Source: Nannochloropsis salina CCMP1776
Lineage: Eukaryota; Sar; Eustigmatophyceae; Eustigmatales; Monodopsidaceae
Direction: 5' to 3'
Assembly (NCBI GenBank): GCA_004565275.1
Contig: SDOX01000005.1
Coordinates: 356,051 to 420,050, forward strand
Length of the DNA: 64,000 bases
Part shown: positions 1 through 10,607 of the stretch, piece by piece
How positions within the stretch are numbered: position 1 is the first letter of the stretch
Layout: each line of letters opens with the position of its first letter
The notes under the pieces: generated by a model
The model's database searches: none
Told to the model about the DNA's origin: nothing
Seen by the model: the letters and a program-made list of their open reading frames with translations, nothing else
Translations under genes and position numbers: made by a program

Positions 1-703
1 CCCTAGGCTTCTCGGAGCAAGGAAATGACCCTTCGCCTGCCTGTAGCTGGAAGGTCAAAGCTCACGATGATAATCATCGGAGAAAATGATTAGATGGTAC
101 AACGCCTTCATTCCTCAGCAACTTTCCGTGTGATCTCCGCACATGCTTCCCCAACGAGGGTAACATAGAGCTTCAAAATCTCGTAGAACTAGAGTCTAGT
201 GCATTGGGAGGAAGAAGGCAGGGGCAGGAGGTCGAGGTCCCGCCCTCCCCCCGGCCGCAACATACGAGAACCCTTTCTTTGTCGCGCGGTTCCATGCTCG
301 ACTTCTTTTGCTACATCATCCCCGCATAAACCAAAATAATCCTTGCTAACATTGACGCTCCTGGGATGCTTTGGCTTGGCGTCGTGTCAAACGGCTGGGT
401 TTAAACGACGACCGAGTCGCTGTCGGGGCAGGAAGGCCACCTTCTGCAGAAAACGACCTGGAAAACGGAAGGGGACCGTCGGCAACCTTACATTAAACTA
501 CCCACATCGTGACCATTTCCATGAGGCATCGATGATATCATGTTTCATTCGCACCAGAGGTCGGGTCTCACTGCGGTGCCGTGCTTCTCACACGTTGGCC
601 TCCCTTGCTCCTTCTGACAGGCCGGCTCAGGGAACAAAGACACTTGCGTCTCCTTCCTCTGCCTCACCGCCATAACCAGCAACGTTCCACCAAAATAACG
701 AAC
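1..703. other. Gene-free 5' flank
   Basis: I see no convincing gene here. Short open frames on both strands (for example around 343-675 and 545-820) have no recognisable protein features and look like chance frames. The right end is presumably the promoter and 5' leader of the P450 gene, whose likely start codon lies in the context aacATGgcg at 704. This window edge may also hold the end of a gene lying to the left. Confidence 0.5.
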
Positions 704-2425
704 ATGGCGCTTAAGGTGGACGAGTTGAGCCCATCCCAGCTCATAACGATGGTACTTGACAAATTTGGGCGTTGAAAGTGGAGTACTGTGAGGGGAAGGA
801 CACGATACACCTGCGAACATGGTACTACTACAGCTTTCTCATTATTATCATTTTGTCCCGCACAGTTCATCATCATGAGTATAATCACATACTTTATTGT
901 CATCCACGTCGTTTTCTTCCTGATGGACGTGATAAAGCTCAGCAAAATACCAGGACCAGTCCCTGTGCCAGTTCTGGGCAACCTGTACGACCGTATGGCC
1001 CTTACCTCGGTACGTCCTGCGAGCTCTTCTTCCACCGGGTCTTCTTTTTATGGTGACGTGCCAACACAATAAAACCGCTTTACTCCCCATTTTCATGGAA
1101 ACCGGTCACGAATCCCTCCCACATCTCTGCTTTCCTCGTGACAACAGTTCATCGGCTGGCTAAGCAAGCTGAGACGCAAGTATGGAAAGATTTACCGGGT
1201 GTTCACAGGCTCACGGGCCTACGTGGTGTTGATGGATAAGGTTGCCGCACGCGAGGCCCTGAGTGACCCCCGCACGTTCGTGAAGGGCCCAGATTACAAG
1301 GATAAATTCTCCTTCGTCTTCGGGGACGGCCTTGTGACCAGCGTGGGCGACAAGCACAAGGCCGACCGCGCTTTGTTCGCCAAGTATTTCACGCAGAAGA
1401 AGATTGAGACGCATCTGCCCGTTTTGTGCGAGCAAACTCTGCAGGCGATCAACACGGAAATGGAACCGCACGTGGGCCAGGTGGTCGACCTGGAACACTT
1501 CTTCTCCATCCTGGCCTTTAAGATGTTTTGCCGGTTCGCGATCAACCACGAGTTCGCCGATTCGGAAGTGTGGAGCGAACTCACGTCCCGGGGCTCCAAC
1601 ATCATCGGCGAGAGCATCGTCTTGGGCATCCCAGTCACGACCTGGATCCCGCGGGTCAAGAAGCTCCTGGAGGACGCGGAGAGGTTCCATCGCGTCTGCG
1701 ATCCCTTGATCGACGCGCGCATCCTGGCCTTGCAAAAGGGAGAAGAGATGGTGGACGATCCATTGACAGTCATGGTCCAGGAAAAGATGACCCGCAAACA
1801 AATGTACAGCCACCTAGTCACCATGTTAGCCGCTGGTCACGACACGACTGCCTTCTGCACCTGCTACACGCTTTTCCTCCTCGCCAAAAATCCCAAGATT
1901 CAAGCCAAACTCAAGGCGGAGGTCAAACGTGTCCTTGGAAACCGGACCAACATTACGCCCGAGGACATATCCCAGTTGACGTACGCGAAGAATTGTTTCC
2001 AGGAGTCCCTCCGCATCTACTCCGTGGTGCCGCACGTCACTCGTGTATGCATCCGCGACACGAAACTCTCTTGCGGCGTGACCGTGCCGGCCAACACCGA
2101 GGTGCTCGTGCCGATTTGCCTCTTGAACCGGGACACGGACGAATGGGGGGAGCCCATCGACGCCTTCGACCCGGACCGTTTCGAGGGCATCACGCGGGAG
2201 TCGCCGTCGAAAGGATACTTCCCCTTTGGCTACTCCACCAGGTCGTGCATCGGCGCCACACTGGCCTTGACGGAAGGAACGGTGATGATCACGCTATTAG
2301 CACAGCGCTTTACGTTCTACGAGGAACCGTCGTTCAAGTTGAAACTGAAGAGCGGCATCACAATGGTGTCTTCAAACGGGGTCAAAGTGCGCGTGGAGAG
2401 AGATACCTCGTATGCCTCATCCTGA
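704..2425 (+). CDS. Cytochrome P450 monooxygenase, membrane-anchored
   Basis: Heme-thiolate monooxygenase, expected on the cytosolic face of the ER. The predicted exons are 704-751, 866-1009 and 1148-2425, all joined in phase 0, giving 489 residues, a normal P450 length. The N-terminus has a hydrophobic anchor (about residues 17-35) and then the proline-rich hinge KIPGPVPVPVLGN. The oxygen-binding I-helix motif AAGHDTTAF is near residue 291, the K-helix ESLR near 349 and the heme-binding loop FGYSTRSCIG with Cys about 431. The loop has Ser where most P450s have Gly (FxxGxRxCxG). The first exon is inferred from its good splice pair and phase; a more conservative start is the in-frame ATG at 875. 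The substrate cannot be told from sequence. The next gene is convergent. Confidence 0.9.
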
Positions 2426-3270
2426 CGGAATAGCAAAAATAGTAGAGAGGAGTCCCACATCGGGGGGAAGGCAGTAGTGCGGATGCCTTTGATGGATGAG
2501 AACTAGGAGGAGAGAATTCTACAGAAGCGGAAGGGATTGAAATGGGTGGGAAAGTGGGTTGAGACCTGCGCTTGAACTACCACCTTCATCTGCCTGGTAA
2601 CTGACTGTGCTGCGTCATCATGGGGATAAACTCAAAGGAATTGCGGAATCGCAGCACGCAGCAAGGGGCTGGAGAAGGCACGTGCTGGGGCGAAGAGGGT
2701 GGAAAGAGAGAGGAAGCGAGAGACTGGAGGGGAACAAAGCAGGAGGTTGGACGAATGGGGAGAAGAAGAGGCACCGTACATATGGGAGGATCAACAAGAG
2801 ATAGAACGGGAAAAGCACCAGTTTAGACCTGTCTGTCGTTTAAGCGACTGCCCCGACAAATCAAAATTATTAGATGTGGGTGAAGACACGAAGACACGGA
2901 TAGAGACTGAGAGGAGGGAAGAAAGACAGCAAGTCGGTGGACGTGTGGGACCGGAGGATCGTGTTGGGGTTGCTGATGGGTAAGATTCATCGTGTGTGAG
3001 GATCAGTAAATGTTGCGGGGATGAGGCGCTCTTTATACAATTCTGACATTGTGGGTAATGGAACGAAGCGCTAAAACGGTGGCAGGGAGGGACGGGCCTG
3101 CGGTCGACATCCAAAGGAGGCCGTCCTTGGTTTTCCCTTTCCATTCTCCTGAAGGAATGAATCGTGAGGCAGATACTCGGTGGGCTGCTTTGATCCGCTT
3201 CTTCTCTCAAAGATTTCATTCACTTTCAAGTCATCATTCGTCATACGCTCCTCCTGCCCGCCGCGCTTTT
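2426..3270. other. Convergent intergenic region, purine-rich
   Basis: This lies between the 3' ends of the P450 (+) and SET-domain (-) genes. It is notably purine-rich on the plus strand (long AG runs around 2640-2950). This creates frames on both strands rich in Arg/Glu or Ser/Pro, but none has a domain, splice context or signal. I see no RNA gene or repeat unit. Confidence 0.55.
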
Positions 3271-4818
3271 CTACCAATCCAAGTTCGACGTCCGCCGGCC
3301 CCCCGAGCCGTCCACGTACTCATCATCGGTCAGGGGCCCCGAGAGTTGTAGCTCCTCCAGCCGTCTTTCTTGGTAGTATACCTTCAAATCGCTCGTCATC
3401 AGGTCCCGGTTCGCCCAGGCCTGTGTGGCCACCAAAGCCCCTTTCTCGGACTCCCGCAACCGTGCCAGCGCCTCCATCCTGGCAATCGTCAATGGGCTCA
3501 CCCCCTCTTTTTGGAGAAGTTCGTCTGTCAAGGCCTCTGCTTCCGCAAAATTGGCCAAGGCTTGTGTGCAGGCATCGATGATGACCTCGTCCACTGCTTG
3601 CTCATTCGCCTCGCTCACCGGGAGTTCCATGAATCGCCAGACCTCGTTGCGGAATACAGCCTCTAGCAGGAACGCGTCTTTTCCTCCCAGCTTCAGAAAC
3701 CTTAAAAATTGAAGCATCTCCGGGTCGACGTCGCCGTCGCTCCGGACGTCGAAGGAGAAGGCCATGGGCAGCCCCAATGTACCCATCACGTCCTCCTTGT
3801 CGTCATAGAACCTGTCCCCCTCCGGCGAGATTTTGAAGGTGAGTGAGCACATCCCCCCGACCAATGCGTTCCCCTCCAACGGCGGAGGTACAAAGCCGTG
3901 ATCTTCTAGAAATTCGATCCCGCTTTTCGGTCCGTAGGAAATGACGATCTCCTGACCCTTGTCCGTGTCCCGGTCCGCGATCACTTTCAGGCCTTTTCCT
4001 CCAAAAATCCCCAGCCCTCCAATCTGTGGTTCGTTCGTGCAGCCTTCTCCTCGGTTTGCCATGTCCAAAAGAGGGGCGAGACGTAAACCATTCTCGGCAA
4101 AAAAAGAGCGGGAGAGGACCACGGCCACCGCCCACTCAAAATCGCTCAGGTCAAAACTGTCAGCCTGAAGGCCTGAGATGTCGCCTCGGGCAAGGGCGCT
4201 TTGAATCCATCCGTAATCCTCGGCCACGGCATCTATCAAGGTTTTTCCGAGATTGCGTGTGGACGACTTGGCGAGCACGGCCTGCTCGGCGGTAGACCAG
4301 AAAAGAGGATGATCAAAGCCATCCTGCCCGGGGCGGGGAAGACTTTCGATGTAGACAGCATACTTGGATTTAGGTCCCATGTGCGCTTCGTACAAGAGTT
4401 GGAGTGCTATCAGAGATGCGTCTCCCAGAACTGGCTCAAACCCTCCGATTACCTTGCCCAAGGGGGAGGCACGAACGCTGTCCATGGAGAGGCACAAGGT
4501 AAGAGGAACAGTGGCAAGTGTTTCCCCCTGCTTGATTGGGGCAGTGGCCACCAACCCCAAACCCATCCCCGCCTGGCTCACGGGCCCGATGGTGATCTTA
4601 CTGGCATCTTTGATACCATTCTTATTACACCACTCTAGTAACTGAGGCACCACGGCGGCACGGTCCTGTGTTTCCGTGCTGCTTGTGCTCGCAGCAGCCG
4701 CCATCGCAGGTTGGGATGAGCAGGCGGATGCAATGGTGGGAGCTGGAACCAAGAACGAGTCGACATTGCAAAGCAGCGTTGCAAAGAGCACTATGTGTGG
4801 AGATATACAACTTCTCAT
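3271..4818 (-). CDS. Plastid SET-domain protein methyltransferase, Rubisco LSMT-like
   Basis: Intron-less 515-residue protein. The N-terminus reads as a signal peptide (MRSCISPHIVLFATLLC) followed by NVDS|FLVPAP, with Phe at the presumed cleavage point, so import into a complex plastid is likely. An upstream in-frame Met would add 54 residues and bury this signal, so I chose the ATG at 4818. The body matches the Rubisco large-subunit/histone lysine methyltransferase class: an N-terminal SET part (GMGLGLVATAPIKQGE), the core LAPLLDMANR near residue 255, the SET tyrosine in ISYGPKSG (about Y295), then an all-helical LSMT substrate-binding domain. Members of this class normally have Asn-His-Ser in the core motif; here it is Asn-Arg-Gly. 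Whether Rubisco, aldolase or another plastid protein is the substrate is unknown. It is divergent from the UDP-sugar pyrophosphorylase gene. Confidence 0.85.
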   Translation of the reverse strand: MRSCISPHIVLFATLLCNVDSFLVPAPTIASACSSQPAMAAAASTSSTETQDRAAVVPQLLEWCNKNGIKDASKITIGPVSQAGMGLGLVATAPIKQGETLATVPLTLCLSMDSVRASPLGKVIGGFEPVLGDASLIALQLLYEAHMGPKSKYAVYIESLPRPGQDGFDHPLFWSTAEQAVLAKSSTRNLGKTLIDAVAEDYGWIQSALARGDISGLQADSFDLSDFEWAVAVVLSRSFFAENGLRLAPLLDMANRGEGCTNEPQIGGLGIFGGKGLKVIADRDTDKGQEIVISYGPKSGIEFLEDHGFVPPPLEGNALVGGMCSLTFKISPEGDRFYDDKEDVMGTLGLPMAFSFDVRSDGDVDPEMLQFLRFLKLGGKDAFLLEAVFRNEVWRFMELPVSEANEQAVDEVIIDACTQALANFAEAEALTDELLQKEGVSPLTIARMEALARLRESEKGALVATQAWANRDLMTSDLKVYYQERRLEELQLSGPLTDDEYVDGSGGRRTSNLDW

Positions 4819-5315
4819 TGCTTTTGTGGCGCCTGTAAGGAAGAATATGGAGGACAGGCAAGTAAGCGACGGAAGCAGTGCAGGTGCATACATGGGGAGG
4901 TCGAAACCCGATGACGATCGCTCGCTGTAGGGCTCTGGAGGGTATCTTGCTATTGCGCTCGGGGCTGCCTTTATGTTCATCGTATAAGTTTAAAGGACCC
5001 AACTCTGGGCAATGGGACGCTACGACGGCAAAAATTTACGTGTTTAAGAGTATGAAAGTGTTTTTGGATGATTTTTACGAGCTTTTTGAAGGGAGCTGGT
5101 GCACAAGCTCACTGGAAAGGGTCGATTATGACAAGTGTTCAGGAGTACCCACATTTAACATGACACAGCCACATTCTCAACGAATGCTTGTTTCTCTCAG
5201 ACCAAGATACTACTGGTAAGGACATTCTTCAAAGAATTTCCGGCTGCTGTACGCTTTTCGCATCTCATTCGCGTTCGTTGCCTTCTACAACACCTCCGAC
5301 CCATTCTAAGCAACC
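4819..5315. promoter_or_regulatory. Divergent promoter region between LSMT-like and UGP genes
   Basis: About 500 bp separate two divergent start codons, so both promoters should lie here. I see no TATA box or repeat that I would trust. An open frame at 4878-5219 has no protein character. Confidence 0.45.
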
Positions 5316-6791
5316 ATGCATCGGGCACCATTACATAAGGTCGAGGACAAATACCTGCGAGGCAATATAAGCCATTCTGCAGAAGAAGCTATGAGGGAAG
5401 CAATTGTAACTGATAACATATTGCCACCGCCCCAGCGTAAAAATTTCATGAAGCTTTTCGGGAAGTTTCTTGAGTCTCGCACCCGTCCATCTCTAGACTG
5501 GACACAGGTTGAGCAAGTGCCACCCGAGCAGCTGATGGACTGGGAGGCGCTCCCTAAATGTCCAGATGATCAAGCAGTACGTCACGAGCTCTTGGACAAG
5601 CTGGTCATTCTCAAGCTGAACGGAGGACTGGGTACGAGGATGGGATGCACGTTACCCAAGTCTGCCATCGAGGTCCGCCAGGACATGACCTTTCTTGACA
5701 TGACAGTACGGCAAGTGGAATATCTGAATTCCTTATATGGGGTAGATGTCCCCTTGTTGCTCATGAATTCCTTCAAGACAGACGCAGTCACCTCGCGGCT
5801 GTTGAACAAATACCGTCAGCACAACCTCACTATACACACATTCATGCAGTCATGTTTCCCGCGCATTGTCAAAGATACTTTGCAGCCTCTACCCCAAGGT
5901 CCATTTGCAGAAGAAAATGAAGCGGACTGGTACCCGCCAGGGCATGGAGACCTCTTTCAGAGCCTCTTCCAGTCCGGCTTGCTTGATAATCTAATCGAGC
6001 AGGGGAAGGAATACATGTTTATCAGTAACGTCGACAACTTGGGGGCGACTGTGGATTTGAATCTATTGTACTACATTGCAGATAATGACATTGAATTTTG
6101 CACTGGTGTGGTCGATCTTACTAGAGCTGATCAGGACGGAGGGGTCCTTACTACATACAAAGGTAAACGTGTGGTGGTGGAGCTGTCGCAGGTTCCAAAG
6201 CAACACCTCGAAACCGTGGCCAAAAAGTTTACTTTATTCCATACGAACAATATTTGGATCAATTTGCGAGCATTGCACGCTTTGCTGGTGGAGGAGAAGC
6301 TTTCCATTGACCTGGTCACGCACGAGCGTGTCGTAGACCGTTTGAAGATCTTGCAGCTCGAGACGACAATTGGATCTGTCATTAAGGATTTTTCAAACGT
6401 CCTGACAATGAAAGTGCCGCGGAGCCGATATCTTCCTGTTAAGTCCACCTCTGATCTCTTTTTGGTGCAGTCATCTCTATACTCCGTCTCGCGAGGGATG
6501 CTCATTCCTAATCCGGGCCGGCCTTACGCCAAAGATAAGATTCCAATCATAAAGCTTGGGGAACAATTCGTCCATATACAGGACTACTTAGAGCGCATAC
6601 CAAATGGGGTCCCCGATCTGCTTGCCTTAGAGCACTTGACGGTGGCAGGAGACGTGGTTTTTGGCGCGAATGTGACGCTAAAGGGTACCGTCATTATAGT
6701 CGCAAACGAAGGGTCCGTAATCATGATACCTGATGAAACGGTGCTAGAAGATAAGGTCGTTACTGGCAATCTACGCATATTGGACCACTAA
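5316..6791 (+). CDS. UGP: UTP-glucose-1-phosphate uridylyltransferase (UDP-glucose pyrophosphorylase)
   Basis: Makes UDP-glucose from UTP and glucose-1-phosphate, feeding cell-wall glucan, chrysolaminarin-type storage, glycolipid and glycan synthesis. It is an intron-less frame of 491 residues, the usual eukaryotic UGPase length. Diagnostic features are the nucleotide-binding loop KLNGGLGTRMGCTLPKS near residue 98, the UTP-binding FISNVDNLGATVD near 230, FHTNNIWINL near 308, and a C-terminal left-handed beta-helix part with repeating hydrophobic/Gly turns ending at residue 491. There is no signal or transit peptide, so a cytosolic enzyme is expected. AATAAA-type signals follow the stop at 6815 and 6842. 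Confidence 0.95.
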   Translation: MHRAPLHKVEDKYLRGNISHSAEEAMREAIVTDNILPPPQRKNFMKLFGKFLESRTRPSLDWTQVEQVPPEQLMDWEALPKCPDDQAVRHELLDKLVILKLNGGLGTRMGCTLPKSAIEVRQDMTFLDMTVRQVEYLNSLYGVDVPLLLMNSFKTDAVTSRLLNKYRQHNLTIHTFMQSCFPRIVKDTLQPLPQGPFAEENEADWYPPGHGDLFQSLFQSGLLDNLIEQGKEYMFISNVDNLGATVDLNLLYYIADNDIEFCTGVVDLTRADQDGGVLTTYKGKRVVVELSQVPKQHLETVAKKFTLFHTNNIWINLRALHALLVEEKLSIDLVTHERVVDRLKILQLETTIGSVIKDFSNVLTMKVPRSRYLPVKSTSDLFLVQSSLYSVSRGMLIPNPGRPYAKDKIPIIKLGEQFVHIQDYLERIPNGVPDLLALEHLTVAGDVVFGANVTLKGTVIIVANEGSVIMIPDETVLEDKVVTGNLRILDH

Positions 6792-7236
6792 TTTTATTTT
6801 GAATGAAAGAATGTAATAAAAGCATGCCGATTGTAAACGAGAATAAAAGCAGATCATATGCATGCAACGGCAGATCTCATTTGAACCCCAAAACTTTTTT
6901 TTAAAATCCCAGCGAAGTATTGATAATCACTTCTCTCTGTTTTTTCGACATACTGCAGAGGGTAATCTCTATACATTGTTTTGTGTCTCCGACGAAATCA
7001 TCTCAAAACACTCCCAAAATTTGTAATATGTGCATCGTAATTGCCATTTCATTCATGTTTCTTCGGTAAACAATTTCTTGTCAGTTTTTCCGACATACTG
7101 CACTGCTTCACCTCTACAAGCATTCATATTGTTATGTGTCTTCGACAATCTGTTTCTCACGTCGCTTTCATCAACTCCGCTTCCTGCCGAGCTTGTTCCC
7201 ATCCTATTCATCTACTTTCTGCCCGATCATGTATAA
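6792..7236. other. Convergent 3' intergenic region
   Basis: AT-rich 3' flanks of the UGP gene (+) and the oxygenase gene (-). Two AATAAA motifs at 6815-6820 and 6842-6847 are suitable polyadenylation signals for UGP. Nothing else is seen; the short frames here look like chance. Confidence 0.5.
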
Positions 7237-8583
7237 TTACCTATCGGATTTATTTGATGCATTCACCGTGAAAGGAGCTGCGGGAGCGAAATGTGCGAAA
7301 AGATTATCGAAATATCTTCCCCGCAGGGCTTGCGTTCGCCCATGCAGGGCCGTTGCGCTCTCATAAAGACACATTTCCCCCGGAGCCATGTCAATGAAAT
7401 GCCGGCGTCCTTGGTGATCCAAAATGCTCAGCGGCCATACTTCATCCACATCTTGTCGTACGTTGAGGATGGCAGACACAATGTGCGTGCGTCCAATGTC
7501 AACATGGTCCCGCAAGACGCTTCCATTGTAGTATCGTCGTATTCCGTAGGTGCTTGTTGGCATGAGTTTCTCCCCGCCTACCCATGATTCCAAAATGGGT
7601 TTCAGGGTCTTGAATACAATGTCGCGCATTTCTCGATCTGTGTAAACGATAGTTGTCATTTTTTCGTAGAAATTGACGTGCAAGTCGTCCTTGTGCCATG
7701 GTTCATCCATACGCTGGTCTTCATGTCGCGCCAGATATTCCAAGAGCCTTGTATGAAGATGGGAGGGCATAAGCATCTTCTTGAACCCCCCACCTGTGTA
7801 TTTTTTCACGGTAGAGGGTTGCAGCTCATTCTGGCGAAGTCTTGCTACGTTGGTGTTTTGTCTACCGCGCCAAACATCGGCCTGGTTCTTATTCAATTGC
7901 AAAGTTTCTGTGTCGCCCTTGCCCATCAGCGTTTGAGACAAAATCAAAGGTTTGTTCCCGTCCGTGATGACACTGCGGGCCAAGAGACGCATACCATCAT
8001 ATACGTCCCGGAAAATGAAAACATCGCCCAAGAAAGAACGGAACCTTTCTTCTTGGCCTGAGTTAAGTCTCACGACCCGAAACTCTGTCAAGAATCCGTC
8101 TCGCGACTCCCAGAACACGTCTACCACACGCTGCAAGTCATTACGAATGCGAAGATTGGGTAGTGTTTGATCATGCCAAAAAGCATCTTCCAACGACGCC
8201 TGATCAGATGGGACAATTTTATTACCTTTGCTATGTATGGAATCGCCTGCAGTAAAAGAGTACAAGGATTTGCAATCACTGACGTTGAAGAATGACATGA
8301 GCTCATTTGGAGGCGTTTCCACAAGTATGTTTGCCAGCTCGTGAGTTGCTCCGGGCAAATCCATGAAAATGAAAGGAAACCCTATGTCGTGCAAGTCCTG
8401 TACGCATTCATTGTTGGAGAAGGAGAAGAGAGTGTTTTTCTGTAGTACGCCTGCGCCATCAGTGATTCCCAAGGCTTTCATAGCGACAAATGAGTCTAAG
8501 CCAGTAAAGTAGTTTACAGCAGCTGCTGCATAAGGTCCAAGAGCTAGTACAGATAAAAGCGTTAATATACTGACGATTTTCAT
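7237..8583 (-). CDS. Secreted 2-oxoglutarate/Fe(II) dioxygenase, prolyl-4-hydroxylase-like
   Basis: Intron-less 448-residue protein with a clear N-terminal signal peptide (MKIVSILTLLSVLALGPYAA). I therefore take the ATG at 8583 rather than an upstream in-frame Met at 8697. The C-terminal 100 residues carry the jelly-roll iron site: His360-x-Asp362 in DHVDIGRTH, the distal His near 414 in TALHGRTQ, and a basic residue (Arg421/423) suited to 2-oxoglutarate binding. This is the arrangement of ER/Golgi prolyl 4-hydroxylases and relatives. The N-terminal 250 residues match no domain I recognise. Hydroxylation of secreted or wall proteins is a reasonable inference; the actual substrate is unknown. 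Confidence 0.7.
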   Translation of the reverse strand: MKIVSILTLLSVLALGPYAAAAVNYFTGLDSFVAMKALGITDGAGVLQKNTLFSFSNNECVQDLHDIGFPFIFMDLPGATHELANILVETPPNELMSFFNVSDCKSLYSFTAGDSIHSKGNKIVPSDQASLEDAFWHDQTLPNLRIRNDLQRVVDVFWESRDGFLTEFRVVRLNSGQEERFRSFLGDVFIFRDVYDGMRLLARSVITDGNKPLILSQTLMGKGDTETLQLNKNQADVWRGRQNTNVARLRQNELQPSTVKKYTGGGFKKMLMPSHLHTRLLEYLARHEDQRMDEPWHKDDLHVNFYEKMTTIVYTDREMRDIVFKTLKPILESWVGGEKLMPTSTYGIRRYYNGSVLRDHVDIGRTHIVSAILNVRQDVDEVWPLSILDHQGRRHFIDMAPGEMCLYESATALHGRTQALRGRYFDNLFAHFAPAAPFTVNASNKSDR

Positions 8584-9061
8584 ATTCGGACGGGCACGTG
8601 TGTCTTTTCTTTTTTTCGATCGAATCTCCTGTTGGAATGAGGGCAGATGGTAAATGGGCCACATGGTGTATAGAAATAGGTGCAACTCGCCAAGCAAAAC
8701 AAATCCGCTTCACCGTATGTCGATGAAAAAAGAACACCAGCTCGTGTTGATTGTCAGCTCTCGACTTCAAGAAATGCGATGTAGGCTAGTTGAGGTAAAA
8801 TATAGAACCGTACGACACCCCGTACGGAAATCAAACCCCGAGATTCGCGGTACGCACGTGTCACTCCTCGAAAAGAACATCCGCCAAAGAAACTTCAACT
8901 TGCTCGTTCTGCGACAACAGAGAGGGCAAAGACATTGGGAGACGACGACCATTAAAACGGTAGAACTCGCGCATGCAAAGTTTTGGTGATTTGTTGCACT
9001 GCACATGGTTACTTTCCTTTCACTGTACACTAACTGACGGACGATAATTTGCCCGAGGAAA
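8584..9061. other. Intergenic region, promoter of the oxygenase gene
   Basis: This lies between the oxygenase start and the 3' end of the RlmN gene; both genes are on the minus strand. It contains the near-palindromic pair ccgtacg/ccgtacgg around 8807-8826 and no convincing gene. Confidence 0.4.
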
Positions 9062-10607
9062 TCAGCTCTTTAGGGCCTGAGCTTTCAACATCTTTTCCTG
9101 AGGTTGTCCAGAGAAGCCGGTAGCCAGTTGTCCACAAGCGCTGGAGTCCTCCCTTCCTCTAGGAGTGCGTGCAAATGTTAGCCACCCGCCATGAGCCCGT
9201 ACGTACGTCTGGAATGCCAAAATGTTTCCCGAGGGAGAAGGCATCCAGCCATTGACGCCAGTGTCATTGTAAGGGATAAGATTCACTTTAACGGCAGTCC
9301 TGCCAAAAGGCCTCAACAATTCCACCAGAGCCTCAGCATCATCCAAAGAGTCATTTACTCCTTCGATCAAGGTCACTTCTATGAAAATGTATGTATCCCC
9401 GCGCTGAGCCATCACCTCTCGAAACGCTTCCCGCAGCTCCACCATACTCGAACTAGTTGTAGGCACCAATGTTCGGCGTAAGCCATCCGCGGCGCCATGA
9501 ACGGACCAAGCCAGTCTAATTTTAGGCATATCGAGGAAATGTCGTACGTGTCCAGGAGACGGTGCGACGGTCGAGAGGGTGATAAAAGAAGGGGAGAGGG
9601 CGAAAGCGTGTGGATCGGTCATGCAGGCCAAGGCGTGCCTGACAGCGCGATGGTTATTCAGCGGCTCCCCCATGCCCTGTTCACGTAGTCGCGTTTGACA
9701 AGAGAATCACATGCGTGAGCAAGCTTTACCATCGAAGCACATCCGTCGTGCTCCTCTCCCCCTCTGTCCGCCACCGGCTTATCCTCACCATGAACACCAC
9801 GTTCCGTAGCCCGGGAAGCCCCTCCGCGCGTACTTTCTGCAAGGCCAACTGCACCTGCATCAGGATTTCGTCCATGCTCAAGTGTCGGACAAATCCCATG
9901 GTCCCTGTAAGACAAAAGGCACAGGCTTGGGCACAGCCGACCTGGGAGCTCACACACACGGTGGAACGAGACGCCAGCGCCAAGGAATCCTCTGCCTCCC
10001 GGCTCATCCCCCTGGCAAGGCCGTTGGACCTAGGGCCCAAGCGCGCAGGAATAACCACGGTCTCCACCATCAGTCCATCGTGCAATCGAATCAACAACTT
10101 GAGCGTCCCGCACGTGCTACTTGTCCTCTGCACCAAGGTCCATTGAGGGCCAAGGACGCGCTCTTGGAGTATCGCCCGGGTCCTGCTGGTAATGCGGCTG
10201 TCGAACATAGGCGAAGCTGGATCCGTTTCATGTGGATCAAGGCCTTCTCGGACAGCACGCCATACCATTCGCGCCCTCCCCTTACCCTCCAATACTCTTT
10301 CCAAGCCGTCGGTGCCCAGCTTCAAGATGGTCTCTTTTTGAGGAATGGGGTCGGTTGAAAGAGGCTTAGAAGCTTTTACCAGTGTGTTCTCTGCCGCAAT
10401 TGAAGAGACCATGGCAAAGGTAGGGAGTCCAGGGCGTAAATCAACCGAAGTTTTTCGAGGCACTGATTTCATGACGAAAGCTGTCGTGAAAGCTGTTGAG
10501 GAGCTAAGCAGCATAACTGTGGACAGCAGCACGATGTGGGCATATCTGCGCCGATCCTGAAGCGCACTTGCTCTCCTTATCTCTTGAGATATCCTCGGGC
10601 CCTGCAT
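9062..10607 (-). CDS. rlmN: Plastid dual-specificity RNA methyltransferase RlmN (radical SAM)
   Basis: RlmN methylates C2 of adenosine in 23S rRNA and some tRNAs, using a [4Fe-4S] cluster and SAM. Two exons, 10607-9789 and 9676-9062, are joined in phase 0 across a 112-bp intron, giving the family motif FMGMGEPLNN at the junction; total 477 residues. The cluster motif CAQACAFC is at Cys225/229/232, preceded by STVCVSSQVG with the family's upstream Cys. The catalytic Cys is near 454 in SACGQLATG. The N-terminus has a hydrophobic stretch (HIVLLSTVMLLSSSTAF) followed by TTAFVM, so plastid import is likely, matching a role on plastid rRNA. The exact start is uncertain; Met codons lie at 10730, 10691, 10607 and 10514. 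It is divergent from hslV. Confidence 0.9.

Noticed and set aside
343-675. Small plus-strand frame near the left edge
   Set aside because: No protein features and overlapping frames on both strands; treated as chance.
2791-3219. 142-codon minus-strand frame
   Set aside because: Low-complexity Ser/Pro composition is the complement of an AG-rich plus strand; no domain, signal or splice context.
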